From positions 1 through 18,193 of the forward strand of contig JAQIWT010000556.1 of NCBI GenBank assembly GCA_034696485.1: a DNA stretch of 18,193 bases, given 5' to 3'. Each line of letters opens with the position of its first letter. Position 1 is the first letter of the stretch. Positions 1 to 11,033 of this stretch are shown here, one piece after another. The notes beneath the pieces were generated by a model. That model made no database searches. It saw only the letters and a list, made by a program, of their open reading frames with translations, and was not told where the DNA came from. Origin of the DNA: Isohypsibius dastychi. Lineage: Eukaryota > Tardigrada > Eutardigrada > Parachela > Isohypsibiidae. The position numbers and the translations under genes are program-made.

Positions 1-760
1 CTGAAAACCAACGAATGAAAAATGCCGGCGAAGCAAGTACGGAAATACTACCGATGGAGATGGATAGTGATGTGGATCTGTAACTGGCTTTCAAATCGTT
101 CATCAGAATTTGGAGAAATTGATCTGAATTTGGAAAAATATCAGGAACTAACCCGAGCATTGCGTTCATTTCGTGGGATTTTGACATTTCCTTGGCCTTT
201 TTCATGTTCTCGATGAGAATTCGCCTGTTTTGTTAACAGTGAGTGATTGTTATTTGCTCCGTATTCCCGCTTTAGTTAAATACCTGATTGTCACCAGAAT
301 ACGTCGCATGTTGCTTGTTCGCAAAGTATACTTCCGGTTGGATTTTTTAACAAATTCTCTGCAGAAGTAATTATAGAAAACTGACAACATCTCAACCACA
401 CTCACGAAGGTCACCTTCTTCGCAGCTGTTTGTTCTCCTTGAATGTGAAATTATCTGGCAATAACCTTTGTAGTTCGGCGAATTATCCACTACGACTTCT
501 CTGGAGAGTGACCTTCGCAATGCGTTCTCGTTTTCTGAAGCGCAAGAAAATCGACTTCGGATATCTCAGGGAGTGCAATGTCAAATCCCAAAGACAACGC
601 AGTTTTATTTATGCAGTAACAATCCCCAAGAGCAGAAATCGTATTTTTGCAGGTTAGATGGAATGTTTCAAGATTGAAAATATAAATCAGCTGCCAAAAA
701 GAGAAATATTGCTCTGTAAAATCAAAAACTCTCGCAACCGGGCCGTCCGAAAGATCTGCC
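1..760. other. No gene recognised
   Basis: Only short open frames occur on either strand and none shows a recognisable domain. The right part (about 690-790) is downstream of the phospholipase C remnant on the minus strand and may hold decayed sequence of its last exon, but similarity is too weak to set a limit. Confidence 0.5.
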
Positions 761-769
761 TTGTAGCTC

Positions 770-1397
770 AAAACATCAAAAGCGGGATGCATTCATCTTG
801 TTGCAGACAGATGAAATGGATGTTGTAATGGCCCATCACTTTATTAGCTGCCGAATGGTCTTCATCCTTGACTTTTTTGAATTTTGAATTCGAACACTTT
901 GTCCCAGATGGGATTGAAACCGAGAAAGGGAAGAATTCCACATTCAAACGAGACTGCACTTTTCGAACTTGGAATGAAAAAAGCTTCAAAGCGAAAATCA
1001 TATATATCATATATGTATATCATATATACATGTATCATATACGATATAACTCTATTTTCCATCATTCTTCACAACTTGGGTTCGGTGTCTTTTGACATCG
1101 TAAGAGCGTCCCATAATTTGAACCGACCCATAAGGGTCATAGGTGTCTTTCAACGCAATTCCACTTGGTTTGGGAAGTTGTTGCCCGCTGATGGCCTTTA
1201 TCCTCAGAATCCATGGTCGACGTTGTGCTTCGAATAATGCGACATCAAATCCGGTGTCCATGAACCCAGGCTTCAGAAGATATCCACAAGCGCCATTATC
1301 ACGGAATTTGGCACAACATGCTTGGGTGACTTTATTATCGAATAAACGATCGGTCAGAGCATGATCAGATCCGATCTGAAGTTGCGACTTGGCAAAC
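770..1397 (-). pseudogene. Phosphoinositide phospholipase C, C-terminal (Y-box end and C2 domain) remnant
   Basis: Read on the minus strand, a probable exon from 1397 to 1060 follows a good acceptor (TTCAG). It encodes FRDNGACGYLLKP, the hallmark end of the PLC catalytic Y box, and then the start of a C2 domain (LRIKAISGQQLPKP, DPY, RTQVVKNDG). The next block, from 920 downward, continues the C2 domain with FNPIWDKVFEFKI. A later block in another frame reads DHSAANKVMGHYNIHF, like the C2 beta strands before the C-terminal end of PLC. The 139-bp gap between the first two blocks sits where an intron is expected, but its ends are broken: GA replaces the donor GT (1059-1058) and CG replaces the acceptor AG (922-921). 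A frameshift with apparent sequence loss follows FEFKI. A living gene would cleave PIP2 at the membrane; this piece lacks the X box and N-terminus. No upstream PLC exon is seen beyond 1397, so it is truncated where duplicated unit A begins. Family assignment is strong; dead status is inferred from the splice sites and frameshift. Confidence 0.75.
997..1045. repeat. AT-rich imperfect ATATC/TATAC repeat
   Basis: A low-complexity stretch of alternating ATATC, ATATG and ATATA units lies inside the former intron of the phospholipase C remnant. It has no coding potential. Confidence 0.6.
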
Positions 1398-1443
1398 CTG
1401 AACAGAAACTGATGACATGACGTCACACGTTTGCAGAAAAAGA

Positions 1444-1507
1444 GGGGGGGGAGGGTGAGTCCATAAAAATCCCTAATATGATAGCCGAAAATTGGGGGGG
1501 GGGGGGG
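1444..1507. repeat. G-homopolymer tracts (8 G and 14 G)
   Basis: Runs of 8 G (1444-1451) and 14 G (1494-1507) sit between the truncated phospholipase C and the start of duplicated unit A. Such runs can form quadruplexes and are prone to length error in sequencing. Confidence 0.7.
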
Positions 1508-1514
1508 TGAGTCA
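1508..1514. promoter_or_regulatory. AP-1-like TGAGTCA upstream of gene copy A
   Basis: TGAGTCA sits at the centre of the short palindrome GGTGAGTCACC, 148 bp upstream of the start codon of copy A. Copy B also has TGAGTCA upstream of its start (10913-10919), though not at the exactly aligned position. A 7-bp match can occur by chance. Confidence 0.2.
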
Positions 1515-1655
1515 CCCAAAAAAGAGCTTCCTACGCCACTGCACAGCGAGAAGACCAGCACGAAAATACACAGTGAGTACTTAGTTCTGGATTTCTGAAA
1601 TCCCATACATTTTTCATCCCTGTTTTGAGCAAAACTCTGCATCGCGAATCCCAGA

Positions 1656-3663
1656 ATGGACATCGATTTTGATACTGAACCTACTTTTCAGGAGCGAAAG
1701 ATCAGAACGCAGAACGTGGTAAGAAAGCTGGACGTACTTCACGAGAACCAGAAGGAGCTGACTGTCGTCCAGAACGAGAATTTCCGCGAACTCTCCGGTA
1801 TTATGCACTGGGATTTCCGCCATGGAATCTCAGCGGAAATCATGGAAAAAGCTACAAAAACGCGAGCCTTCTGCAGGAAACTGGAGCAAGTGGAGTTCCA
1901 GCTCGGAGAAGCCAGAGAATCTGTCGAGCAGTCCAAGGATCGGCTGCGACTTATTATGGAAGAAAAAGTTGAAGAAACGGAATACCGTGGGAAGATTTCA
2001 CGTGCGTCTCGGGCAGATAGTGAACTGACAGCGGCAGAGCAGAATTTGAAGGAGGTGGAAACTGTTGTTGCACAGAATGATGGCAGCCAGTTGCGAGAAC
2101 TGCTTGGGCTGGATGATGACTCTCTTCCACTGGGTTGTGAGATCAACTTGCGAGGAGTTATGGAATTGTGCAGTAGAATGGATAAGACAGATCTGGACTT
2201 ACGGGAGATTGAGCGGTCTTTGATGGAGACTGACTTGGAATTCGAGAACCTTTTGCGGAGTATCCCATCGCCAGGAGTTGGTGAGTTCGTTAATTTTCTT
2301 TATTCAGTTAGTTTGCTCTTTAGCTAGCGAGAGCTGTTGAGTGCTATTGTATAAAAACAATCATTGTTCATACCGATATTTCATAGTGTCATACTGTAAG
2401 TTCAACCTCGCAAGACTAAGAATTCGACAGTTCACAACCCTTTCTTTAAAAACGACTACTACGACTGGTAGTAATTTTCCGTGTTTCTGATCTGTTTTTT
2501 TCTGCTGTCTTTACCTTTGGTTTGTTTGCAGATCGGACATTGGTTGATGATGGAACTTTTATTGCGACTACACTATCCACGAACGCTACAAATTCTGCTC
2601 TGAACCCTGGTCAGGATGGATCCGCGAGCTTGACCGAAAATGGAATCTCAAGCATTATTCGTGATGAAACAGTTGGGGCGCAATTTCAAAACGGTAAGCC
2701 AGTCGTGCACTTTGAGGTAAATAAGCAGCTCCTGAGTCTGAGCTCTTCTTCAATTACCATTTTTGTAAGTAACTACTGAACTATAGGTGGGTGAATTTCG
2801 AGATTGCAGCAGCTTTTTGATATTGAGTCTAGCGGTGTAGTTTTTTTGGACACTTGCCTCTCATTGCGAACGTTTCCCTCGGCATATTTTAAATTGATCA
2901 GCTTCCGGTCAATCTAGTTCCCGGACAGTATTTAGGGATAACTGTTCAAAGGCAACTGAGTAATTTGAACTGGTTTTAACATGCTGGATTTTTTTGGCCA
3001 TCGCTTAAATTTCGCTCCTGCTTAGTTGAATTTTTATAGATTTTCATGGGGCTTTTTACGTCACGTTATTTTGCCGTTGTTCTCCTTTCGTTGCCCAGGT
3101 TGCTATAGGACCGATTTTCCGGGAGAATCTTTTGGAAAAGCTGATCGGATAACCTTTTGAGCCTAAATACTAATCCCACAAATATGCAACATTAGGTGCC
3201 TCCCATAACGTTTTTTGCGGAACTTCACAGTTTCACCTAATACACCACTAGTTTCAAGTCGTGGTTCCCATCGATTTTTCTTATTTTGATTCCTCGAACA
3301 TTTCACCGTAGCTCTCATGGTGATCCGGCCTGCGTCTATTAGAAAAGCAAGAACCTATCTGACCGCAGAGGAGAAAGAGCAAGTGCTGAAACGGTTGGAC
3401 GAAGGGGTATGTTGAAATGAGGATGCCGAAACTCCATTTCCTACATCTGATTTTTTCAGTGTTCACGACCCGTTGTCGCAGCTGAGTTCGGGGTGTCGCA
3501 AGGCACCATATCGAACATCAAAAGGAAACGTTCAGCAAAAAACGACATTGGTCGCTCGCGTGGCAGCAGTTTACCGTCACTGTCGTCCAACAATCAACAG
3601 AACACCTCCACAAACCCGATTGCCCCCCAGTCATCCGAGCGAGCGGCTGACGAACTCGAATGA
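1656..3663 (+). CDS. Coiled-coil / CENP-B-type helix-turn-helix protein, copy A (four exons)
   Basis: Exons are 1656-2280, 2532-2693, 3312-3406 and 3460-3663 (phases 1, 1, 0), all with GT-AG introns. They join to 1086 nt, 361 residues and a stop. Residues 1-208 are charged and helical with predicted coiled coil (KTDLDLREIERSLMETDLEF near the end). Residues 209-262 are a Ser/Thr/Asn-rich linker. Residues 274-318 form a CENP-B N-terminal/pogo-type helix-turn-helix: LTAEEKEQVLKRLDEG, then after the intron AAEFGVSQGTISNIKRKR, with a basic end that may also act as a nuclear signal. The tail is Ser/Asn/Gln-rich and ends SSERAADELE. Such domains bind DNA; no DDE transposase domain follows. The start has context GAATGGA and is conserved in copy B. 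Exon 3 has an in-frame ATG (3317) that could start a short HTH-only form. Intron 2 (618 bp) shows no other gene. The function is unknown; DNA binding and oligomerisation are inferences. Confidence 0.8.
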
Positions 3664-3812
3664 ACTAATCGAGCCGGCGTTTGAGTCATGTTGATGAGCA
3701 ATGTCCTGTTGTAGTTGATGGTGGGTCAGCTTTCGTTGATACATCCTGCGAATACAAATTTATCATGAACTTGCCTTATATTTTGTATTAACTTTGGATA
3801 ATTGTGATTCCT

Positions 3813-3958
3813 CAGTTTTGCTCTTTGTTAGCCAGCTCGGCATTTGAGATGACACAGTCGATAAAATTTGTTCTCAGAGATTGTTCTTGGCACTTCTTGG
3901 CGCCTGTACGACTCTGGTGTTGTTGGCTGAGGAACACGATTCAGAACTTGAGCAGATC
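3813..3958. other. Near-identical 146-bp block in the convergent spacer, unit A
   Basis: This block differs from 13438-13583 at a single base with no gaps, while sequence on both sides is clearly more diverged. It lies between the stop of the plus-strand gene (3663) and the end of the ABCC remnant (4381), so it may be 3' UTR. Both strands have an open frame across it; the minus frame ends in a stop codon at the same place in both units. No domain is recognised. The rest of the spacer 3664-4380 aligns with unit B but shows no gene. Confidence 0.6.
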
Positions 3959-4712
3959 CGGCTTAGTGATAGTCAGCGTTGGAATCTCAAGAATCATTGA
4001 AGTACGAGAAGTCCGCATAAAATACAAAATACATTCGCGTTAGACAACTTCGTCAGCAAGCAGGCTCCACTGTTTTACTTCTTGACCAGTGTTTGTCAAT
4101 GTTAACAAAATACGACTATTCAACGCGGAAAAATTTTCGCCAAGCTGCCGCTGAACAACGGTTACAAAGGGTACACCATCATTCATTTATCCTGTTTACC
4201 AAGGATTTCAAATGTCGATCAGAAAGTGAAGTGAACCATACTGATGGTCAAACCACAATACTGAGCATCAGATTTGAACCAAAAATTCAAAGTCAGTTAA
4301 TAGTAAAACCGGCGGGAGTTTTCACAAGGCAAACAATCACAATGTCAGGGAGGGAAGGTCATGTCACAAGAGAACACAGTTCAGGCTAGATAAGCCGATT
4401 TCGCGAGGCTGTAGAACAGACTCTTGGGGTTAGCAAGCAAATCCTCTGGAGAAGCGAATTCTTTCACCCGCCCCTGATCCAACACCATCACTCTGCAAAA
4501 CAACTAAGGTAGAAAACAGCGAACACCCACGTAAAAGAACTGCATACTTTGTGCTGTCCATGATCGTGTTGATCCGATGGGCTATAATCAGAATCGTGCA
4601 GTCAGCGAATTCTCGCCTGATGGTCTCTTGGATCAAAGCACCAGTTTCCAGATCGATAGCTACAAACGGCGCCAGGTCAAGAACACAAAGCATGAGCGGA
4701 ATTTTCTGACTA

Positions 4713-4973
<261 letters not shown>

Positions 4974-5080
4974 TCAAGCTGGTTTAACAAGCTGCTCAGT
5001 ATTGTTTGAGGTGACTCTTACTTGAGGTAGAATGGTGATTCGAGATCTGACCTCATGGCCGTATTAATACTATCAATACT

Positions 5081-5956
<876 letters not shown>

Positions 5957-6299
5957 AAGGTGATTCGACCTTCCGTTGGCAAGTCTGGATCGGGCCGGCT
6001 GTTGTCGATTATCCACGGAACCTAGAAAACGTCAAGAAAATGGAGTAGTAATTTCAACAGCGATCGAAATTCACAAACAAGTTACCTCAGTTTCGATCTA
6101 AGAGTATCCTTTAATTCGCTCAACAGAGATGACGTTACTTTCCCTACCACTCGCATTCCGCACCATCCAGTTCCTAACCTGTGTCACACTCAGAGCGTAG
6201 CTGATCGAAAGTCCGACATCTTCCGGAGTAATTTCCCAACTGTCCAAAACAAAACAAATCGTCAGCCTCAAACTAGAATATCGCAAAAAGCGCAACTTT

Positions 6300-6694
6300 T
6301 TGTAGGGTAATCGCAGTGACGGTCCAGAGAAGACCGGTCTGGAAATGATTTTGTCATTCCGGCCCAGCCTATTTGGTCACTGCGGTCTATCCTGATTGGA
6401 CACTGCGGTCCAAGCTATTTGCAGACCGCGGTCCGGGCGGTCCAGGTCAAAATAGCTGTCGAAAAAATGAAATCACCTCATAAAAAAATTGTTAACAAAG
6501 TTTTCTTTGAATATTTGTTGATTAAATCATTTTTCGACAGGAATTTTGACCTAGACCGCCCGGACCGCGGTCTGCAAATAGCTTGGACCACAGTGTCCAA
6601 TTAGGGTAGACCGCAGACCAAATAGGCTGGCCCGCAGTGACCAGACCATTTACAGAACGGTCTGCTCTGGACCGTCACTGCCATTACCCTACAA
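6300..6694. mobile_element. ~395-bp foldback element with long (~160 bp) inverted repeats
   Basis: TTGTAGGGTAATCGCAGTGA at the left is mirrored by the reverse complement of the right end, TTGTAGGGTAATGGCAGTGA. The arms stay alignable inward through GGTCCAAGCTATTTGCAGAC and CGGTCCGGGCGGTC to about 160 bp, around an A/T-rich centre at about 6465-6540. If the true termini are GGGTAAT, a TA flanks each end, consistent with a TA target site. It has no coding capacity. It lies just upstream of the ABCC transmembrane exon of unit A, where visible homology to unit B ends. Confidence 0.85.
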
Positions 6695-6699
6695 TAGAC

Positions 6700-7077
6700 G
6701 CAAATTCTGAAGATACACCAAGTTAGTGCACCGTATATGGTATCACCTTCAACCCTCTGAATCCTTATCAATTTGCCACAGCACAACGTGAAGGAGAGGT
6801 TTTCGTGAGGCAGTCTGAACCATATGCGAATCCCCACATAACAGAACCAAAACCCCCGTTTCTGGTCGTGCTCATACCATCAGCTCACCTGAAAGGCTAC
6901 CATGGAATGATATCAATAAAGTAAACGGAGCACGTAATCAAGAGACTACAGCATTCTATCAGCCCATTTCAAAAGATCCCACTAGCAGTCGTGCTCCCCC
7001 CACTGGTCTACCAGAGGTTCTGTCAACGAAGGACAGCAATGTTGGCAGAAAACGCATGTCGCGGGGCTTAATCCCAG
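6700..7077. other. No gene recognised
   Basis: A minus-strand open frame runs over 6601-6837 but half of it is the foldback element, and the rest shows no ABCC motif. Further ABCC exons would be expected here in unit A if the gene were complete; I cannot identify any. Confidence 0.45.
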
Positions 7078-7149
7078 GGTACCTACATCCGACGATACCT
7101 ACCCCCGACGGTACCTACCCCCGACGGTACCTACCTCCGAAGGTACCTA
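7078..7149. repeat. 16-bp tandem repeat, 4.5 units
   Basis: Four units of consensus GGTACCTACCCCCGAC begin at 7078, 7094, 7110 and 7126, followed by half a unit (GGTACCTA). Units differ by one to three bases. Each carries a KpnI-like GGTACC palindrome, changed to GATACC in unit 2. Confidence 0.9.
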
Positions 7150-7385
7150 TTGGCAAGTCTATATTCAGCCTCAGCCTACGCCTCCAGCTGGGCACTCCTT
7201 TGTAACCTGTTGCTCTTCTCTTTCCCCTTTTGATCTCGATTCGTTCTAGTGTTTTTGTGCTCTCGATCTAAATTCCGATTGATTCGATTTCTATGACCAG
7301 ACATGATGGAATGAAAGTCTGCGCGTGACCCTCTTTGATCGTTTTTGTCTCGTTTAAAATGCTTATTTGCCCGGTATGTGATCTC

Positions 7386-7408
7386 CCAATTGTCCCCGCG
7401 ACAATTGG
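7386..7408. repeat. Perfect inverted repeat, 9-bp arms
   Basis: CCAATTGTC and GACAATTGG flank the 5-base loop CCCGC. This could form a small hairpin and lies 12 bp from a longer palindrome. Confidence 0.7.
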
Positions 7409-7420
7409 AGGCCGCACCGA

Positions 7421-7454
7421 GAGCCATATTTTGCCCATGGGCGAAATTTGGCTC
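7421..7454. repeat. 34-bp near-perfect palindrome
   Basis: The left arm GAGCCATATTTTGCCC and the reverse complement of the right arm GAGCCAAATTTCGCCC match at 14 of 16 positions, centred on CCCATGGG. There is almost no loop, so it resembles a protein-binding palindrome or a cruciform more than an RNA hairpin. Confidence 0.7.
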
Positions 7455-10116
7455 TGGATTATCTGGATATTATTCTCATCTCGGGAACGTTGAGTTTTGG
7501 GAGACTGTTCAGTAGCGGCTTGGTCTAACGGCGATAGAATCTGGAGGCGTGAAAGTGCCTTCAGGTATAATTTTGATCTGAGATAAACGAGGTGGCTTCA
7601 AACTCGGCGTTGAGGTCTACGAGGAATTTGAAGCGGCACTATGTTTTCAGATTGGTTGAAAATTTGGACAATGCAGCTAATTTGGATGCACAGAAGAATA
7701 ATAACACTGTAATTGAGCAAAATTTGCATCCCGTGATTGAACCGGACAGTGCCGCTTGCATCAAACTCAAAGTATGAAATTCCTTTGATCTCGCGGTACA
7801 GCTGCACTGAACTTCTCCATCGGTAACACCTCCGCTGACGAGGAATGCACATAAGGTGCTGTGTATATGGTCTCGTTGATGTCCTTTGAAGGATGATGCC
7901 TTGTTCAGGTCACAAGGTTTGTGTTCAAAGTAAAAACAAGGCACTCTGGAATACGGAACACATAAATGATTGTTTGTTCTGTAGAATGAAATTCAAACCG
8001 CCGTACTCTTAAAGTTAACGATGCATGAACTTGCGCGAATCGAGGAATTCTCCGATTATCATTTTACTATTTAGGTCAGGGGAAGAAGCAACGTGGGAAA
8101 AGCTGAGTTAGTGTGAATGCCTTGTTTGTGATGAATGCGCTCAAGCTTGGTTAACGACTGCTTGTCTGCTCAACGACTTGGCGCCAGGGTAAGCCTCGTT
8201 TGGTACGGAAAAGAATCATAATGTGCCTCGTCGGTTTTAAAGCGCCTGGCACAAACTCTCGCTCAGTGCCTCATAAATGCTCTACTGTGTTTGTGCAGTT
8301 GAAACCTCCCCATCAGCTACCCCAACCAATGGAAGGCTTGATACCTCTGCACGACATTTTGTCTCTTGAGAGAATTTCATTAAGATGGGCATTTGGTTTC
8401 TGTCATATTTTTCGATTTCAACTTAACTACTATCTTGAAATCGGATATCACCAGTCTAGGAAGTTCGGTGTGGAATTTTTTACCCCAATGAAAAGTTCTG
8501 GATTGAAAGTTGTTATATATAGGATTTAAGCACGGAGGTGATTTTCTGTTGGAACGCACGGGATCTTCGAAAGGTTAGTCTGTTTATAATTATGGCGGAA
8601 TTCAAGGCGCACATGCGTGTATGTTTTATTGAGGTTTAAACTATCTGCGTTGGTTTTAAGACAGAACTGGTTCATTCCAGGCTACCGTTCGCAATTAATT
8701 ATTGATTGGGTATACAGTGACCCAAGATTGATATTTCTGTTATTTAACTTTGAGAGGGTGAGATTTCGAGTTACCGCGAGGGAAACGATTGTGAGTTTTC
8801 GAATACAGTTGTCAACAGGTGAAATGTACATTGATTTTCGTTAAGTTTGTACGCGAAAAGCTTCCATTTTGGTACAGGTTGTTGCGTCCGCTTTAGCAAG
8901 TCTAAATGTAGGCCAGGTTCACGGACGCTTTATACAGACATTCTTGATATTTATGGTATTGTTAGGTGAGATGGTCTATGAATATCCATCAAGATTGACT
9001 TAGAAAATTTGATAAAGAAAATGGACTGATTGTTGTAATCAAGGCTCACAGAGACCAAAATACTGCTTGATCTCTTGAAGTTGACAATATTTTCTCGTAA
9101 AAATCAAGCACAAATCTAGTTGGTGTTTGTGACAAGCACTAACTGGGTTTGTGACAACCGGAACCATTTAGCTTTGCTGTCTGTTGAGTGCACATTCTTT
9201 GATATTGAAAAGCTTGCAGCTGTTGCACCCAGACGCCAGCAGGTCTTTGCGATAATGATGGCATTGATCATAAAATTTGAGGGAATGCTATGACCATGTC
9301 ATTGATTTCCCTGTGGTGTGTGGCGTGCGCTCTGTTGGTCTGATGCGTTAGCTGTGGGATCCAAAGTCCAAACAGAATCTGGCCATCACAGTTCGTATGA
9401 CATGATTGCAATATCGGTTCTGTGTCTGTGATGTACCGGTTCGTTAGACTGTGAGCTGGAATATCCTCTGACATACGGGGTGTTGGTGCAGGAGCAATAG
9501 AGAAGAGGGGCGAGAAATTCAAAATGCGATGAAATCTTAACCCTTTTGGGAAAGTGACCGTAGAGAGGAATCGACTGATAAACCTATCTTTTTGAATTTT
9601 AACTCAAATACGGCCGACAATACAAGGGTAAAGCAAATGTTTGACCTACGCACAAGAAAAAATGTTGTTTTCATGCCACTGGGTTCAATTCGATATGAAA
9701 CTGAAGCTCACAACGAATTTTTCAAAACATATCCAGAGCTCATGAAGTGAGAAGTTTAATATAAGGCCAGGGTTATGTGGGAATTGTTCGAGAATTTGGG
9801 TTGACATCAGGCCTATACTTAATCGGCAAGATGTATATGAGGATTCTATATTGACTAGATAACACAGTCCTACATGCCCCTCATCATGCAGCAGACGTCC
9901 GTAGTGATGGTACGACCGAGATCAATCGGATGCTTTAATGTCTAAAAGATACGGCCGCTTCAACTGAAGAGGTAAAGAAGCAGTCTGATTAACCAGTAGC
10001 GGTCTAATCAACCAGTAGCGTATCGCACGAGACGTACGTATGGAGCCAACCTCAACCTCGACCCATGGCCGATAGAGTGCCCCAATTATAGGTCCCTATT
10101 ACAGTGCCCAGTTATA
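7455..10116. other. Gene-poor stretch, nothing recognised
   Basis: About 2.7 kb with only short, overlapping, featureless open frames (longest about 110 codons, 8200-8529). No protein domain, rRNA, complete tRNA or transposon termini were recognised. A small direct repeat (ACCAGTAGCG) occurs near 9993 and 10011. Confidence 0.4.
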
Positions 10117-10133
10117 GGGGGGGGGGGGGGGGG
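10117..10133. repeat. 17-G homopolymer
   Basis: An uninterrupted run of 17 G follows an imperfect direct repeat (AGTGCCCCAATTATAGG and AGTGCCCAGTTATAGG). The length of such a run is unreliable in most sequencing. Confidence 0.8.
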
Positions 10134-10900
10134 ACGGGCGGACAAAAATGCTGATTTTTTGACTCACGTGTAAAATAAAAATCAATTTTAAACGTTGATC
10201 GGCGCATTCAACGATTGGAGCTGTGCCTCTCTATTCTTATTGAAGAGAAAATAAGTGAAGCCGGTTCAGAAAATTAGCCGGTTTTTAAAATATCCCGCGA
10301 ATTTCGGTGGAATTCAGACTAATCCTTCCCCGACTGTTGGCATCCACAGTTTAAAACCAGGCAATTTTTTCCCGAAGAGGAAGTGTGGTGATGTTGTCGG
10401 AATCCCGTGGGTGGTCGCAGGAGTTGCTTTAAGGACAGCATTCGATTTCGAGTATTATTCCACCTTCTTGCGCTCCATCACTGGTATAATGCGACAGGGA
10501 AAAACTTCTAACGGGCCACTTTGCTCAGCAAAAGGTACTCATGCGGAGCTCAAGCGGAGCTCAGAGGCTGAACAAATTTTTACCCTGGACTTTTAATAGC
10601 GCTAAATGACACTGGTCACTGAGAACTTATAGCTCGATTTGAAGGTAGCATGTTAGCCATACCGACGTCATGTTTGGATGAAATAAACCCAGTCGAAAGA
10701 TTCCAGAATTTGACGAGGGTTTTTAAAGACAAAAGCTTGTGGTTGTCGTTCCGTATAACGGTCACTGTAATCTTCAGCCGAACGAAGTCTAACGTGTTGG
10801 TTCTGTATTAATGGTAGTTATGTTTTAGTCCAACATATGTCCACTTAGTGAGCCCTGAATTCAGACAGCCAAGCCGACAACCCGGACTGGCACGAGCCCA
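10134..10900. other. No gene recognised upstream of unit B
   Basis: An open frame at 10255-10596 (113 codons) has no recognisable domain and no counterpart upstream of unit A. No promoter could be assigned. Confidence 0.35.
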
Positions 10901-10912
10901 CTGGGCCGAAGC

Positions 10913-10919
10913 TGAGTCA
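10913..10919. promoter_or_regulatory. AP-1-like TGAGTCA upstream of gene copy B
   Basis: TGAGTCA lies 121 bp upstream of the start codon of copy B; unit A has the same heptamer 148 bp upstream. The support is the repetition alone. Confidence 0.2.
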
Positions 10920-11033
10920 CACAGCAAGAAAACGAGCACGAAAAAACGCAGTGAATACATAGTTTTGGATTTCTGAAATCCCATACATTTTTAAACCCTG
11001 TTGTGAGCTAAATTCTGCATCTCGAATCCTAGA

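Noticed and set aside
1052-1663. One 203-codon minus-strand open frame as a single intact protein
   Set aside because: Only the part below 1397 is PLC-like; the upstream part reads through a good splice acceptor and the G-runs, giving a Pro run with no homology.
1739-2146. 135-codon minus-strand Ser-rich frame opposite exon 1 of copy A
   Set aside because: It is the antisense shadow of the coiled-coil exon; copy B does not keep it open over the same length.
2880-3160. Possible inverted repeat in intron 2 of copy A (TGATCAGCTTCC and GGAAAAGCTGATCGG)
   Set aside because: Matching arms are only about 12 bp with mismatches and do not extend, too weak to call an element.
7512-7580. tRNA-Leu-like segment (GGCTTGGTCTAACGGCG followed by a CTGGAGGC/GCCTTCAG hairpin)
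   Set aside because: There is no B-box (GGTTCGAATCC-like), no closing acceptor stem and no clear anticodon loop, so it is at best a relic or chance.
8200-8529. 109-codon plus-strand open frame
   Set aside because: No recognisable domain, no splice partners and ordinary composition; the length is expected by chance in this much sequence.
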